Positions 35,370-44,087 of a stretch of 64,000 nt of DNA are shown in pieces. Made by a program: the position numbers and the translations under genes. Origin of the DNA: SKVR01 sp046291875 (GTDB lineage: Bacteria; Bacteroidota; Bacteroidia; Bacteroidales; UBA7960); assembly GCA_046291875.1 (NCBI GenBank), contig JBKBSF010000009.1, positions 74,734 to 138,733 on the forward strand, given 5' to 3'. Positions within the stretch are counted from its first letter, which is position 1, and the number at the start of each line of letters is the position of its first letter. The notes beneath the pieces were generated by a model. That model worked only from the letters and a program-made list of their open reading frames with translations. It did not search any database and was not told where the DNA came from.

Positions 35370-38219
35370 ATGCAAAGATTTACTTTTTTGTTAGTATTGC
35401 TGGTGCTTGGGTTCTTCTCTGCAGTACAGGCCCAGGAAAGAAGATCACTATCGCACGACGATTATGATCACTGGCGTACCCTTACAGGTGCAGAGCTGTC
35501 GAGAAATGGTCAGTTGAGCCTTTTTTTGCTCAACCCTCAGCGGCAAGATGGTCACCTTGTTATCCGCAACCTTTCAACAGGTGAAGAACACACCATAGAA
35601 CGCGGGGCCAAGGCATCTTTTGCTCCCGACAACAGCTTCGTGGTTTTCCACATCGAGCCTCCCAGGGCTGTGGTTCGACAGGCCAGAGTGGCAAAGAAAA
35701 AGCGTGAAGAGATGCCCAAAGATACCCTGGGTATCTGGGTGTCTGCTACCGGACAAATATTGCATTTTGCCGATGTTATCTCCTATCAGCTGCCTAAAGA
35801 ACCCTCGCCATGGGTGGCATTTGCAATTGATTTCTCTAGGGTTATCGAAGAAGTGCAGGAGGTTGAGCAAACCCCTGAGGATACCCTTGTGCCGCCACCA
35901 GTAGTGGTTGAAGAACAGGAGGAAGAGCCTAAAACTGAGCCTGAAAGGGAAAAGCTCAAACAACTGATCGTGAAAAACCCGGCAACAGGTGTGATGCATG
36001 TTTTCGATTATGTGGAGCAATACCGGCTTTCTGAAAACGGGCAATCGGTAATTTTTCTGCAGGAGAAAACCCACAAAGACGATGCCCTTAAAGTCAAACA
36101 CCTGTGGTATTTCCATATCCCAACAGCCACACGCCATGCCCTTACATCGGGCGAAGGGGATTTCAAACAGCTTAGCGTAAGTAAGAACGGCGAGACCTTT
36201 GCCTGGCTCTTTTCTTCCGATACTACCAAAGTGAAGGTTTACGATTTGCATGTACACCAGACAGGGCGCAGACCACGAACCTGGGTTGTTAATGCTGAAA
36301 CGGCAGGCATGCCCGAGGGCTTTGCCGTAAGTGAGCACCGTTCTCCCTCTTTTTCCGACAATCATCAACGAGTGTTTTTTGGCATAGCCCCACGTCCAGA
36401 GGAAGAGCCCAAAGACACCTTGCTTGACGATGAAAAGTACAGACTGGATATCTGGCACTGGCAGGACCCCTTGCTGCAAAGTCAGCAGAAAGCGCAGCTG
36501 CAGCGCGAGCAGCGAAGAAGCTTCGAAACAGTGCTACACCTTACTTCCGGCCGTATGGTGCCCCTGGCAGATGAAAACATGCCAGAGATTGCCAGAGACC
36601 GTTATGGCAATGCCCGATGGTTTATGGGTGTATCCAATGTGCCTTACCTGATGGAGATTTCCTGGCTGGGTAGTGCACCCCGGGATATCTTTGCCGTGGA
36701 TGCAACTACAGGAGAACGCCAGCAAGTGCTTGAAAGAGCAGAAGGTATTGTACAGCTTTCTGTGCATGGCGATTATATTCTCTACTTTGTTCCCGGACAA
36801 AATCTGTGGAGAGTGTATTCGATGAAGGACAAGGTGCACCGCGATCTGAACGCTGGTCTGGATGTGGCATTCTACGACGAAGACAACGATGTGCCTGCCC
36901 ATGCACGTCCCTACGGCATTGCCGGCTGGGCCGAAAATGATGCCTTTGTATTGCTCTACGATCGTTACGACATCTGGCGCTTTGACCCCACCGGCCGCAC
37001 ACGCCCGGTAAATGTTACCTCAGCGCACGGGCGCAGCAATACTATCCGTTACCGCTACCAGAACCTAGACCCCGATGAGTATCATATTCCGCAGACTCTC
37101 TACCTGAGTGCCTTCAACCCGCGCACCAAGCGCGATGGATATGCAATGCTCAACCTGCAGTCGCTGCAGCTTACTTCGCTGCTGGAAGAGGATGCCAGCT
37201 TTACCCAGCTGCAGAAAGCCCGCGATGCACAGGTGTTCCAGTGGCGCAGAAGTACATTTACCGAGTTTGCCGACCTGTGGACCACCCATGGCGATTTTCG
37301 CAGTGCAAGCCGTATCTCCGATGCAAACCCCCAGCAGCAGGAATACCTGTGGGGAAGTGTACAACTGGTGGAATGGCTCGATTTCAACAACGATACCCTG
37401 CAGGGTTTGCTCTATCTGCCCGAAAATCTTGACCCCGATCAGAAGTACCCCTTGATTGTGTACTTCTATGAGCGCTCCTCCGACAGGTTGCACAGTCACA
37501 GTATCCCTTCACCCAGCCGCTCCATTATCAACCCGGCTTTCTGCACCAGCAATGGCTACATTGTTTTTGTGCCCGATATTACCTACAAAGAAGGTTTCCC
37601 CGGGCAAGGTGCCTACAATGCCATCGTAAGCGGAACCAAAGCCATGGTAGAGCGTTATCCCTTCATCAACCGTGAGCGTATGGGGCTGCAGGGGCAGAGC
37701 TGGGGCGGATACCAGATTGCCTACCTGATAACCCAGACCAACATGTTTCGTGCTGCTATGGCCGGTGCACCGGTAAGCAACATGGTTAGTGCCTATGGAG
37801 GTATCCGCTGGACCACCGGTATGAGCCGCCAGTTTCAGTACGAAAAAACCCAGAGCCGTATTGGCGGCACCCTGTGGGAAAGACCCATCCGCTACATCGA
37901 GAATTCGCCCATTTTCTTTGTGGATAAGATTGAAACCCCGTTGCTGATGATGCACAACGACAACGATGGCGCAGTGCCATGGTACCAGGGGATTGAACTC
38001 TTTGTGGCCATGCGCCGCCTGGGCAAACCCGTATGGATGCTCAACTACAACGGCGAGGAACACAACCTGATGGAATGGCCCAACAGGGTGGATTTGTCAA
38101 TCCGAATGTACCAGTTCTTCGACCATTACCTCAAAGATGAACCCGCACCACGCTGGCTGCAGCAGGGGCGTCCCTTTATCGACCGTAACCGGACCGATGC
38201 CTACGAGTTAATGGAATAG
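35370..38219 (+). CDS. Secreted S9-family (prolyl-oligopeptidase-type) serine peptidase
   Basis: The 949-residue protein has a signal peptide ending near VQAQ, a large N-terminal beta-propeller part, and a C-terminal alpha/beta-hydrolase domain. The catalytic triad is visible: Ser777 in GQSWGGY, Asp866 in HNDNDGAVP and His898 in GEEHNL. These peptidases release or cut short peptides in the periplasm and aid amino-acid feeding. Odd: residues ~158-194 form a Glu/Pro/Val-rich acidic linker inside the propeller region. There is no T9SS C-terminal sorting domain that I can recognise. It is convergent with the methyltransferase gene, 16 bases apart. Confidence 0.9.
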   Translation: MQRFTFLLVLLVLGFFSAVQAQERRSLSHDDYDHWRTLTGAELSRNGQLSLFLLNPQRQDGHLVIRNLSTGEEHTIERGAKASFAPDNSFVVFHIEPPRAVVRQARVAKKKREEMPKDTLGIWVSATGQILHFADVISYQLPKEPSPWVAFAIDFSRVIEEVQEVEQTPEDTLVPPPVVVEEQEEEPKTEPEREKLKQLIVKNPATGVMHVFDYVEQYRLSENGQSVIFLQEKTHKDDALKVKHLWYFHIPTATRHALTSGEGDFKQLSVSKNGETFAWLFSSDTTKVKVYDLHVHQTGRRPRTWVVNAETAGMPEGFAVSEHRSPSFSDNHQRVFFGIAPRPEEEPKDTLLDDEKYRLDIWHWQDPLLQSQQKAQLQREQRRSFETVLHLTSGRMVPLADENMPEIARDRYGNARWFMGVSNVPYLMEISWLGSAPRDIFAVDATTGERQQVLERAEGIVQLSVHGDYILYFVPGQNLWRVYSMKDKVHRDLNAGLDVAFYDEDNDVPAHARPYGIAGWAENDAFVLLYDRYDIWRFDPTGRTRPVNVTSAHGRSNTIRYRYQNLDPDEYHIPQTLYLSAFNPRTKRDGYAMLNLQSLQLTSLLEEDASFTQLQKARDAQVFQWRRSTFTEFADLWTTHGDFRSASRISDANPQQQEYLWGSVQLVEWLDFNNDTLQGLLYLPENLDPDQKYPLIVYFYERSSDRLHSHSIPSPSRSIINPAFCTSNGYIVFVPDITYKEGFPGQGAYNAIVSGTKAMVERYPFINRERMGLQGQSWGGYQIAYLITQTNMFRAAMAGAPVSNMVSAYGGIRWTTGMSRQFQYEKTQSRIGGTLWERPIRYIENSPIFFVDKIETPLLMMHNDNDGAVPWYQGIELFVAMRRLGKPVWMLNYNGEEHNLMEWPNRVDLSIRMYQFFDHYLKDEPAPRWLQQGRPFIDRNRTDAYELME

Positions 38220-38235
38220 CATAATTAGAGGTGGC

Positions 38236-39330
38236 TCAGGAACTCTTTCTGAGCACCCACAGTTCAGCCTCTTCGTGCATACGGATTTGCGAAAGCCAGT
38301 CCTTGCGCGGAGAGGCTTTTTGCTGAATGGGGTGGCTGAGTTTCTCCTTAAGGATAAAGCGCCCACCGCTTTCCAGTTCAATTTCTATGGGGTTTTGTCC
38401 GCTCAGTCCGGCCGCTTGTGCAAAGCTGGAGAAAACGATGGCCAGCAGGCAATCTTCCGGCAACTTCTCAAAGGCCTGTGCGAAGAAAGCTTCAAAGAAA
38501 TCTGGGCTGTAATACATGGCTTTGTCAATATCGGTATGGCCTTCCATGGGCAGCCAGGGTGGGTTGAATACTATCAGCTGTGTGCCCCGCGCATCCAGCC
38601 CCTCAAAAAAGGAAGTCTGCTGCAACTCTACCTGTTCTTCGTTATGGATGTGCCTCAGGTCTTGCTGCAGGCTGAAAAGGGCATTGGGGTTGATGTCGGT
38701 GGCGATGATGTTGCTGATGCCGTGCTTGAGCATGTAGAAGGTAAGCACTCCACAGCCCGTGCCCATATCGATGGCTTTGCTGATGGATTTCTGGTCTGCC
38801 AGCCACCGGTCAAACAATTCCAGGTGCTCGGTGCGGGTAGGGAAGTAGGTGCCGTAAAACGGATGCACCCTTTGCGCCAACCCGGGAAATGTGATGCCCT
38901 TTTCGAACCATTGCCTCGCCCCGTTCATGCCCAGGTAGTCGGTAAAGCGCAGCAGGAAATGGGTCTGCTCGGGGTAAAACTCCCTTAGCCACATATTGCC
39001 GGGGGCTTTGGCAAGGGTAGGGTGATGGTTGTGGATGGGGATATACAATTCCCTTGTCAGCCGGGCCATCTGTTCTCTGTTACTGCGCGAAGAAGCATAG
39101 TCTGCCACGGGATACTGCTCGTTTACCTGCTTCTTCAGCCAGCTGTAAAATGCCATGGCCGTGCCCCAGGTACCCTCAAAACAGTAGCTTTCTCCTCTCT
39201 CAAGCCGTTTCATCACCTGCCGGTTGTTGCTTGCCGCGCTGATGCGGGCAGGGACATCCGCCATGGGCCGGGTTTTGGGGAAATGAGGTGTGAAAATCGT
39301 GGTAGGTTGAAGAGGCATGTTTTCTGGCAT
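38236..39330 (-). CDS. Class I SAM-dependent methyltransferase (NPPW motif)
   Basis: The 364-residue protein has a C-terminal Rossmann methyltransferase domain (about 185-350) with AIDMGTGCGVLTFYML (motif I), ATDINPNAL (motif II) and VFNPPWLP (motif IV). The NPPW motif is typical of enzymes that methylate nitrogen atoms of bases or of glutamine side chains (HemK/RlmF-like). The N-terminal ~180 residues are Trp- and Phe-rich and unlike PrmC's helical domain. The substrate is unknown. A second ATG four codons in is an alternative start. Confidence 0.8.
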   Translation of the reverse strand: MPENMPLQPTTIFTPHFPKTRPMADVPARISAASNNRQVMKRLERGESYCFEGTWGTAMAFYSWLKKQVNEQYPVADYASSRSNREQMARLTRELYIPIHNHHPTLAKAPGNMWLREFYPEQTHFLLRFTDYLGMNGARQWFEKGITFPGLAQRVHPFYGTYFPTRTEHLELFDRWLADQKSISKAIDMGTGCGVLTFYMLKHGISNIIATDINPNALFSLQQDLRHIHNEEQVELQQTSFFEGLDARGTQLIVFNPPWLPMEGHTDIDKAMYYSPDFFEAFFAQAFEKLPEDCLLAIVFSSFAQAAGLSGQNPIEIELESGGRFILKEKLSHPIQQKASPRKDWLSQIRMHEEAELWVLRKSS

Positions 39331-39380
39331 TGGTTTTTGCTACAAATATAGTGTTTTGATATAGTATTTTGTGGTCTGTA

Positions 39381-39418
39381 GGAACTGGAAACTTGCGCAG
39401 CAAGTTCCAGCTTCCGGG
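39381..39418. repeat. Palindromic repeat (GGAACTGG family), left of TA module 1
   Basis: CTGGAAACTTGC and GCAAGTTCCAG form a hairpin with one bulged A, bounded by GGAA and CTTCCGG. Related units recur near 39996, 43075, 43876 and 44418. Confidence 0.75.
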
Positions 39419-39432
39419 ATTTATCATACAAA

Positions 39433-39463
39433 TTGGCTTTTAATTGTTGAATTTGTAACTTTG
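39433..39463 (+). promoter_or_regulatory. Promoter of TA module 1
   Basis: TTG at 39433-39435, 20 bases, then TAACTTTG at 39456-39463: a near-ideal Bacteroidota promoter with a 17-base gap to the antitoxin ATG at 39481. Confidence 0.7.
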
Positions 39464-39480
39464 TACAAAATAAAGAAATT

Positions 39481-39663
39481 ATGATAACTAAAACTCAATT
39501 GATTAGCAGTTTAGATACACTACCTGAGAATTTGACAATTGATCAGGTAATCGATCACTTATTATTTGTAGAGAAAGTGCAAAAGGGCCTGTCTGATTCT
39601 GCGAACGAAAGGGTAAATACGAAAGAAGAAGCCAAAAAAAAGTTGAGTAAGTGGTTAAAGTAG
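39481..39663 (+). CDS. Antitoxin of a RelBE/ParDE-type TA module (module 1)
   Basis: The 60-residue acidic-to-basic helical protein (MITKTQLISSLDTLPENLTI...KKKLSKWLK) has the size and layout of small Bacteroidota antitoxins found upstream of RelE/ParE toxins: an N-terminal helical part and a lysine-rich C-terminal helix that would wrap the toxin. The toxin frame opens at a GTG that overlaps its 3' end by 13 bases, a typical translational coupling. Its own promoter is just upstream. The family is inferred from context; no DNA-binding motif is obvious. Confidence 0.7.
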   Translation: MITKTQLISSLDTLPENLTIDQVIDHLLFVEKVQKGLSDSANERVNTKEEAKKKLSKWLK

Positions 39664-39952
39664 TTTGGACAGATACTGCGATAAAGGATTTAGAGGATAT
39701 CGGAGATTATATAGCAAAAAATCAGTTCGCTATGCGGAGATAACCGTATCAAAGCTTTTTGAAGCTGTTGATATATTGGAAGCTTACCCAAGAGCCGGCC
39801 TTATTGTACCAGAATTCGAAACTGAAGCCATCCGACAAATCATAAAAGGGAATTACAGAATTGTTTATCAAATCATTGATGATTTTAGGATTGATGTTCT
39901 GACAGTACACCATTGTGCCAGATTAATCTCAAACACAGATCCTTTTAAGTAA
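39651..39952 (+). pseudogene. ParE/RelE-type toxin of module 1, split by a -1 frame change (pseudogene or programmed frameshift)
   Basis: The N-terminal part reads from GTG 39651 as VKVVWTDTAIKDLEDIGDYI, the usual RelE/ParE start (compare the toxin at 43546, VLWTDSALSQLEDIYDYY), but this frame stops at 39741-39743 after 30 codons. The rest of the toxin is intact in the -1 frame, to 39952: SVRYAEITVSKLFEAVDILE, then AIRQIIKGNYRIVYQI. The frames join at A-AAA-AAT (39715-39721 A-run with the following T), which is both a homopolymer prone to indels and a canonical X-XXY-YYZ -1 slippery heptamer. A disabled gene, an assembly error or programmed frameshifting are all possible. Confidence 0.75.
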
Positions 39953-39995
39953 AATAAATATGCAGGAGGCTTCTGGCAAAGTTGGAAGATTCCGA

Positions 39996-40057
39996 TAGAA
40001 CTGGAACCTTGCGACAATATTTTTCAGCTTCCTGAACGAAGCTGGAAGTTCCTGGAC
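39996..40057. repeat. Degenerate palindromic repeat, right of TA module 1
   Basis: GAACTGGAACCTTGCGACA then CAGCTTCCTGAACGAAGCTGG and AAGTTCCTGG: two decayed hairpin units of the same family as at 39381. Confidence 0.6.
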
Positions 40058-40060
40058 ATT

Positions 40061-42997
40061 CTACTCCATCCTCCCATCCACCCGAAAAGGCAGCCGCCCC
40101 AATTTATTCACCTCCACCGAGGGGTAACCAAACTCTTCCACCACCTTGCCTTCCATGAGGTAAACGCCCTGCCCGGTAAAAGGGTATTTCTGCAGTGATT
40201 GCGGGAAATGCACGGTGTCGAAAAACTCCCCCTTCTCATCCAGGAAGCAGCCAAAGTGCATCCAGTCTTTGCGCACGGTGTGTACATATTTGATGGTTAC
40301 CAGGTCGCCCACCATACGCACCTTTTGGCCCAGGCGGCCCATCAGGTCGGCGGCCAGGGCATTGCCGCGGTAGGGCGTCTGCAGCATATCGAAGTAGCTG
40401 GAGCTGACCGGAAAGCCCAGCAGCTCCATCTCGTCGTAAGCGTCCTCCAGGGCGTTGTCGTTCAGCGGGGGCAGGGTGAATTGCTTTTCCTCGGGTTCAA
40501 ACATGGCGGGTACAGCCTGCCGCCGGGGCTGCTTCGACAGCAGGAAGTGGGCTTCCCACATGAGCTCTTTCTTGGTTTTGCCGCAGAAGCGCAAGGCACC
40601 GCAGCGGATGAGCAGCAGCACCTGCTCCAGGCCCGGGGCGGTGCGGCGGATAAAATCCTGCAGGTGTTTGTAGGGCCCGTTTTGCTCCCGCTCGTGGGTA
40701 AGGGCAATGGCCAGGCTGCTTTCGAGCCCTTTGATGTGCTGCCAGCCCAGGAAGATGTCGCGCCCGCAAAGGCTGGTCTTGTAAACACTGCGGTTGATGC
40801 AGGGCAGGTGGATAGTTGCCCCGTGCCGCTTTGCCTCATTCACATAGATGCGGGTGGTGTAAAAGCCACCGAAGTTGTTGATTACCGCCACATGAAACTC
40901 GTCGGGGTAGTAGGTCTTCAGAAAAAGGCTCTGGTAGCTTTCTACGGCATACGAAGCCGAGTGTGCCTTGCAAAAGGCATAGCCCGAGAAAGATTCTATC
41001 TGTCGCCACACCTCCTGTGCCAGGGCTGGGGGGTGCCCCTTTTGCCGGCAGCCTTCGAAGAACTTGTCGCGGATGCGCTGAAACTCGGCCCGCGAGCGAA
41101 ACTTGCCCGACATGGCCCGCCGCAGGATATCGCTGTCGTCGAGCCCCAGCCCGGCGAAGTGGTGGCTGATTTTGATCACATCCTCCTGGTATACCATCAC
41201 CCCAAAGGTTTCGCCCAGCTGTTCTTCGAAGGTAGGATGAAGGTACTGCACGCTGGCAGGGTTGTGAAACCGCTTGATGTACTCGCGCATCATGCCCGAC
41301 TTGGCCACGCCGGGCCGGATGATGGAGCTGGCAGCCACCAGGCGGATGTAGTCGTTGCATTTGAGCTTTTTGAGCAGTCCGCGCATGGCCGGCGACTCGA
41401 TGTAGAAGCAGCCGATGGCTTCGCCGTTGTAGAGGCGCTGGTTGATTTCCGGGTCTTTCTTAAACGCACTCACCTGGTGCACATCAATCTTCTTTCCTTT
41501 GTTTTGCAGCACCAGCTCAGCACCCTCCTGTATGTGGGCGATGCCGCGCTGGCTCAGGATGTCCAGCTTCTCGAAGCCGATATCTTCGGCCACATACATA
41601 TCCCACTGGGTTGCAGGGAAGCCCTTGGGAGGCAGGTCGAGGGCGGTATAGTAATAGATGGGCTTTTCCGATACCAGCACCCCGCCGGCGTGGATGCTGC
41701 GGTGATTGGGGAAGTCGAGAATCTGACTGCCGTACTCCAGTATCTTTTCGGCCACGGGGTCGCCCTTGCCCGAGGAGGGGTTTTTCACCAGGGCATCGAT
41801 TTCGGCCTTGGGCAGGCCATACACCTTGCCCATCTCGCGGATGACCGATTTGTCGCGGAAAGTATTGATGGTGCCCAGCAGGGCTGTGTGGTGGCGGCCA
41901 TAGCGCTTGAAGATGTAATCCTGGATGTGGTCGCGGTCGGTCCAGCCGTAGTCGATGTCGAAATCGGGCGGACTGGTGCGCTGGGCATTGATAAAGCGCT
42001 CGAAGTACAGGTCGAGCTCAATGGGGTCGATATCGGTAATGCGCAGGCAGTAGGCTACGATGCTGTTGCCGCCGCTGCCACGTCCCACGTGGTACATGCC
42101 GCGCGACATGGAGTAGCGGATGATGTCCCAGGTGATGAGAAAGTAGGATGAAAAGCCCAGGCGGTCAATTACCTCCAGTTCTTTGAGCAGGCGTTCGCGG
42201 GCTTTTTTGTTGTGACGTCCGTAGCGGTATTCCATCCCTTCCAGGGCGAGCTTTTCCAGCAGCAGGCGGTCGTCGTAGCGGCTGGAGGTAAAGATTTGTT
42301 TGTTTTTGGGGGATTTGAAGTCGAAGTCGAAGTTGCACTGCTCCAGCAGTTTCTGTGCGTTGTGTAGCAGAATGGGGCAGTCGCGGTACAGCGATTGCAG
42401 GGTTGTCGGGCTTTGCAAAAAATCGTTGGGGCCGGCCAGCATGGCAGGGGTGAGCTGGCTGAGCAGGATGTTGTGGTCGATGGCGCGCAGGTGGGCGTGC
42501 AGACTGTGTTCATCGCGCCGGAGCAGCGAGGCAGGGGCGCGGGCCACCAGCTTGTGGGGGTGCTCCTGCAGCAAGGTGTAGAGGGTGCGGTGGATGTCGC
42601 CGGGGCAGACGGCCAGGTATTCATTCTCGCCAAGGCTTTCCGGCGCACGGGCCAGAGGAGGATAAAGGGTAAAGACATTTTCGAAAGCAGGGGCTTGCTC
42701 CGGCAGCTTCTTTGAGGCGAGGTTGTGTTCGCTCAGAAACTCGTTGATTTCGCGCAGACCCTCGTGGTTGCGGGCCATGCAGGTGTAAAGCAGCAGGTCG
42801 CCCAGGCGGGCCTCCATGCCTGCAACCGGATGTATGTTGTGCTGTTTGCACGCCTTCACAAAGTCGAAGACCGCCGTGGTGTTGTTAATGTCGGTAAGCA
42901 CCAGGGTTTCCAACCCCAGGGTTGCGGCATGCTGCACCGCCGTTTCCACCGGCATGGTGCCATACAGCAGGCTGTAATAGGTGTGTAGCGTTTGCAT
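40061..42997 (-). CDS. DNA polymerase III alpha-like polymerase (second DnaE, DnaE2/ImuC-like)
   Basis: The 978-residue C-family polymerase has a PHP domain (1-~200), the palm with the two catalytic aspartates in PPDFDIDYGW, GRGSGGNSIVAYCL, and the thumb/fingers region (KAHSASYAVESYQSLFLK). It is shorter than replicative DnaE (~1150-1250) and ends soon after a small OB-like segment. In the PHP domain the usual HxH start is LHTYYSLLYG, with the first His and the LLDG Asp missing, so the PHP metal site is degraded. The gene is visibly richer in G+C than its neighbours. ImuA and ImuB genes are not adjacent. A role in damage-tolerant synthesis is inferred. Confidence 0.85.
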   Translation of the reverse strand: MQTLHTYYSLLYGTMPVETAVQHAATLGLETLVLTDINNTTAVFDFVKACKQHNIHPVAGMEARLGDLLLYTCMARNHEGLREINEFLSEHNLASKKLPEQAPAFENVFTLYPPLARAPESLGENEYLAVCPGDIHRTLYTLLQEHPHKLVARAPASLLRRDEHSLHAHLRAIDHNILLSQLTPAMLAGPNDFLQSPTTLQSLYRDCPILLHNAQKLLEQCNFDFDFKSPKNKQIFTSSRYDDRLLLEKLALEGMEYRYGRHNKKARERLLKELEVIDRLGFSSYFLITWDIIRYSMSRGMYHVGRGSGGNSIVAYCLRITDIDPIELDLYFERFINAQRTSPPDFDIDYGWTDRDHIQDYIFKRYGRHHTALLGTINTFRDKSVIREMGKVYGLPKAEIDALVKNPSSGKGDPVAEKILEYGSQILDFPNHRSIHAGGVLVSEKPIYYYTALDLPPKGFPATQWDMYVAEDIGFEKLDILSQRGIAHIQEGAELVLQNKGKKIDVHQVSAFKKDPEINQRLYNGEAIGCFYIESPAMRGLLKKLKCNDYIRLVAASSIIRPGVAKSGMMREYIKRFHNPASVQYLHPTFEEQLGETFGVMVYQEDVIKISHHFAGLGLDDSDILRRAMSGKFRSRAEFQRIRDKFFEGCRQKGHPPALAQEVWRQIESFSGYAFCKAHSASYAVESYQSLFLKTYYPDEFHVAVINNFGGFYTTRIYVNEAKRHGATIHLPCINRSVYKTSLCGRDIFLGWQHIKGLESSLAIALTHEREQNGPYKHLQDFIRRTAPGLEQVLLLIRCGALRFCGKTKKELMWEAHFLLSKQPRRQAVPAMFEPEEKQFTLPPLNDNALEDAYDEMELLGFPVSSSYFDMLQTPYRGNALAADLMGRLGQKVRMVGDLVTIKYVHTVRKDWMHFGCFLDEKGEFFDTVHFPQSLQKYPFTGQGVYLMEGKVVEEFGYPSVEVNKLGRLPFRVDGRME

Positions 42998-43074
42998 CGG
43001 GAGTGTATTTTGATTGCGTAGCGAACAAAAACTGTGATTGTAATATAATAATTCTTTTAAGCATCCTACCGCCA

Positions 43075-43214
43075 GGAACCGGAAACTTCGGAGAATTTCC
43101 AGCTTCCGGAAAGGAGGTGGTTTTCAATCCGGAAGCTTCCAGTTGCTGCGCAAGCTGGAAGTTCCCGGACTGCGGAGGAACTGGAAACTTGCGATAGCAA
43201 TTTCCAGCTTCCGG
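43075..43214. repeat. Composite palindromic repeat, copy left of TA module 2
   Basis: Three hairpin units in the order A-B-A. A: GGAACCGG ... TTTCCAGCTTCCGG. B: CCGGAAGCTTCCAG ... CTGGAAGTTCCCGG. A': GGAACTGGAAACTTGCG ... TTTCCAGCTTCCGG. This 140-base block recurs almost unchanged in the same orientation at 43876. Confidence 0.85.
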
Positions 43215-43287
43215 ATTCGGAGCAGCATCCGGGTTTGGAGATAACCTCCTGAGAAAGGGAAGCCTTTCCTTTGATCCTCAAATTCAT

Positions 43288-43295
43288 TATCTTTG
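43288..43295 (+). promoter_or_regulatory. Candidate -7 element for TA module 2
   Basis: TATCTTTG matches TAnnTTTG, eight bases before the antitoxin ATG; TTTC at 43265-43268 sits at the expected -33 distance. Confidence 0.5.
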
Positions 43296-43303
43296 TAATA
43301 AAA

Positions 43304-43555
43304 ATGAACGAGATGGATATCATTGCAAGAAAACTAAACCTGGTGCAGGAATTTCTTAGAATCTCTGATGAAGACCTTGTTGACAAACTTGAAAGGGTTT
43401 TAAGGGCTGAAAGGAAAAAAAGGCTTGACAAAGAAATTAAACCTATGTCGATGGATGAGTTTGATCTTATGATAGAACAATCAGAAGATGATATCAGGAA
43501 GGATCGTGTTATAGAAGCCAGAGAATTGCTTAAAAAAGTGGAGAAATGGAAGTAA
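43304..43555 (+). CDS. Antitoxin of TA module 2
   Basis: The 83-residue protein (start MNEMDIIARKLNLVQEFLRI) is highly charged and helical, with a C-terminal segment MSMDEFDLMIEQSEDDIRKD typical of Bacteroidota antitoxins paired with RelE/ParE toxins. It overlaps the toxin start by 10 bases. An ATG three codons further in is a possible alternative start. No recognisable DNA-binding fold. The module lies between two near-identical direct repeats. Confidence 0.75.
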   Translation: MNEMDIIARKLNLVQEFLRISDEDLVDKLERVLRAERKKRLDKEIKPMSMDEFDLMIEQSEDDIRKDRVIEARELLKKVEKWK

Positions 43556-43860
43556 GGGTTCTTTGGACTGATTCTGCACTCTCTCAACTAGAAGACATTT
43601 ATGACTACTATAAAGTTAAAGCAAGTCCTGGCATTGCAAAGAAATTGGTGAAAGCATTAATTGCCCAAACAATTGTTCTTGAATCAAATCCACTAATTGG
43701 GATTAAAGAACCTCTCCTTTCGGAAAGGCCTTATGAGTATCGATTTCTATTAAAGGACAATTACAAAATCATTTATCGTTTTAATGAAAACCTGATAAGG
43801 GTAATTTCAGTGTTCGATTGCAGGCAAAACCCCCAAAAAATAGAGAAAATAGCAGAATAA
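43546..43860 (+). CDS. RelE/ParE-superfamily toxin of module 2
   Basis: The 104-residue protein has the ParE-type order: VRVLWTDSALSQLEDIYDYY, a central helix pair, then the beta strands YEYRFLLKDNYKIIYRF and LIRVISVFDCRQNP. ParE toxins inhibit gyrase, RelE toxins cut mRNA on the ribosome; sequence reading does not separate them here. The frame is intact, unlike the related module 1 toxin. The ATG at 43546 lies inside the antitoxin gene. Confidence 0.85.
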   Translation: MEVRVLWTDSALSQLEDIYDYYKVKASPGIAKKLVKALIAQTIVLESNPLIGIKEPLLSERPYEYRFLLKDNYKIIYRFNENLIRVISVFDCRQNPQKIEKIAE

Positions 43861-43875
43861 CCCGAACCCCCGCCA

Positions 43876-44017
43876 GGAACCGGAAACTTGCGGAGTAATT
43901 TCCAGCTTCCGGAAAGGAGGTGGTTTTCAATCCGGAAGCTTCCAGTTGCTTCGCAAGCTGGAAGTTCCCGGACTACGGAGGAACCGGAAACTTGCGACAG
44001 CAATTTCCAGCTTCCGG
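43876..44017. repeat. Composite palindromic repeat, copy right of TA module 2
   Basis: Same A-B-A arrangement and orientation as 43075-43214, differing at only a handful of positions, with shared flanks (CGCCAGGAACC). The two copies are 801 bases apart and enclose exactly the TA module. Confidence 0.85.
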
Positions 44018-44087
44018 AGTTGAGAGCAGCATCTCACAGTGGTTGGATGAAATGTCTGTAGCACAATCCGCAATCATCAGCTGCCAC

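Noticed and set aside
40199..42151. 650-codon open frame on the plus strand across the DnaE2-like gene
   Set aside because: Antisense shadow in a GC-rich gene; repetitive hydrophobic-charged composition and no domain.
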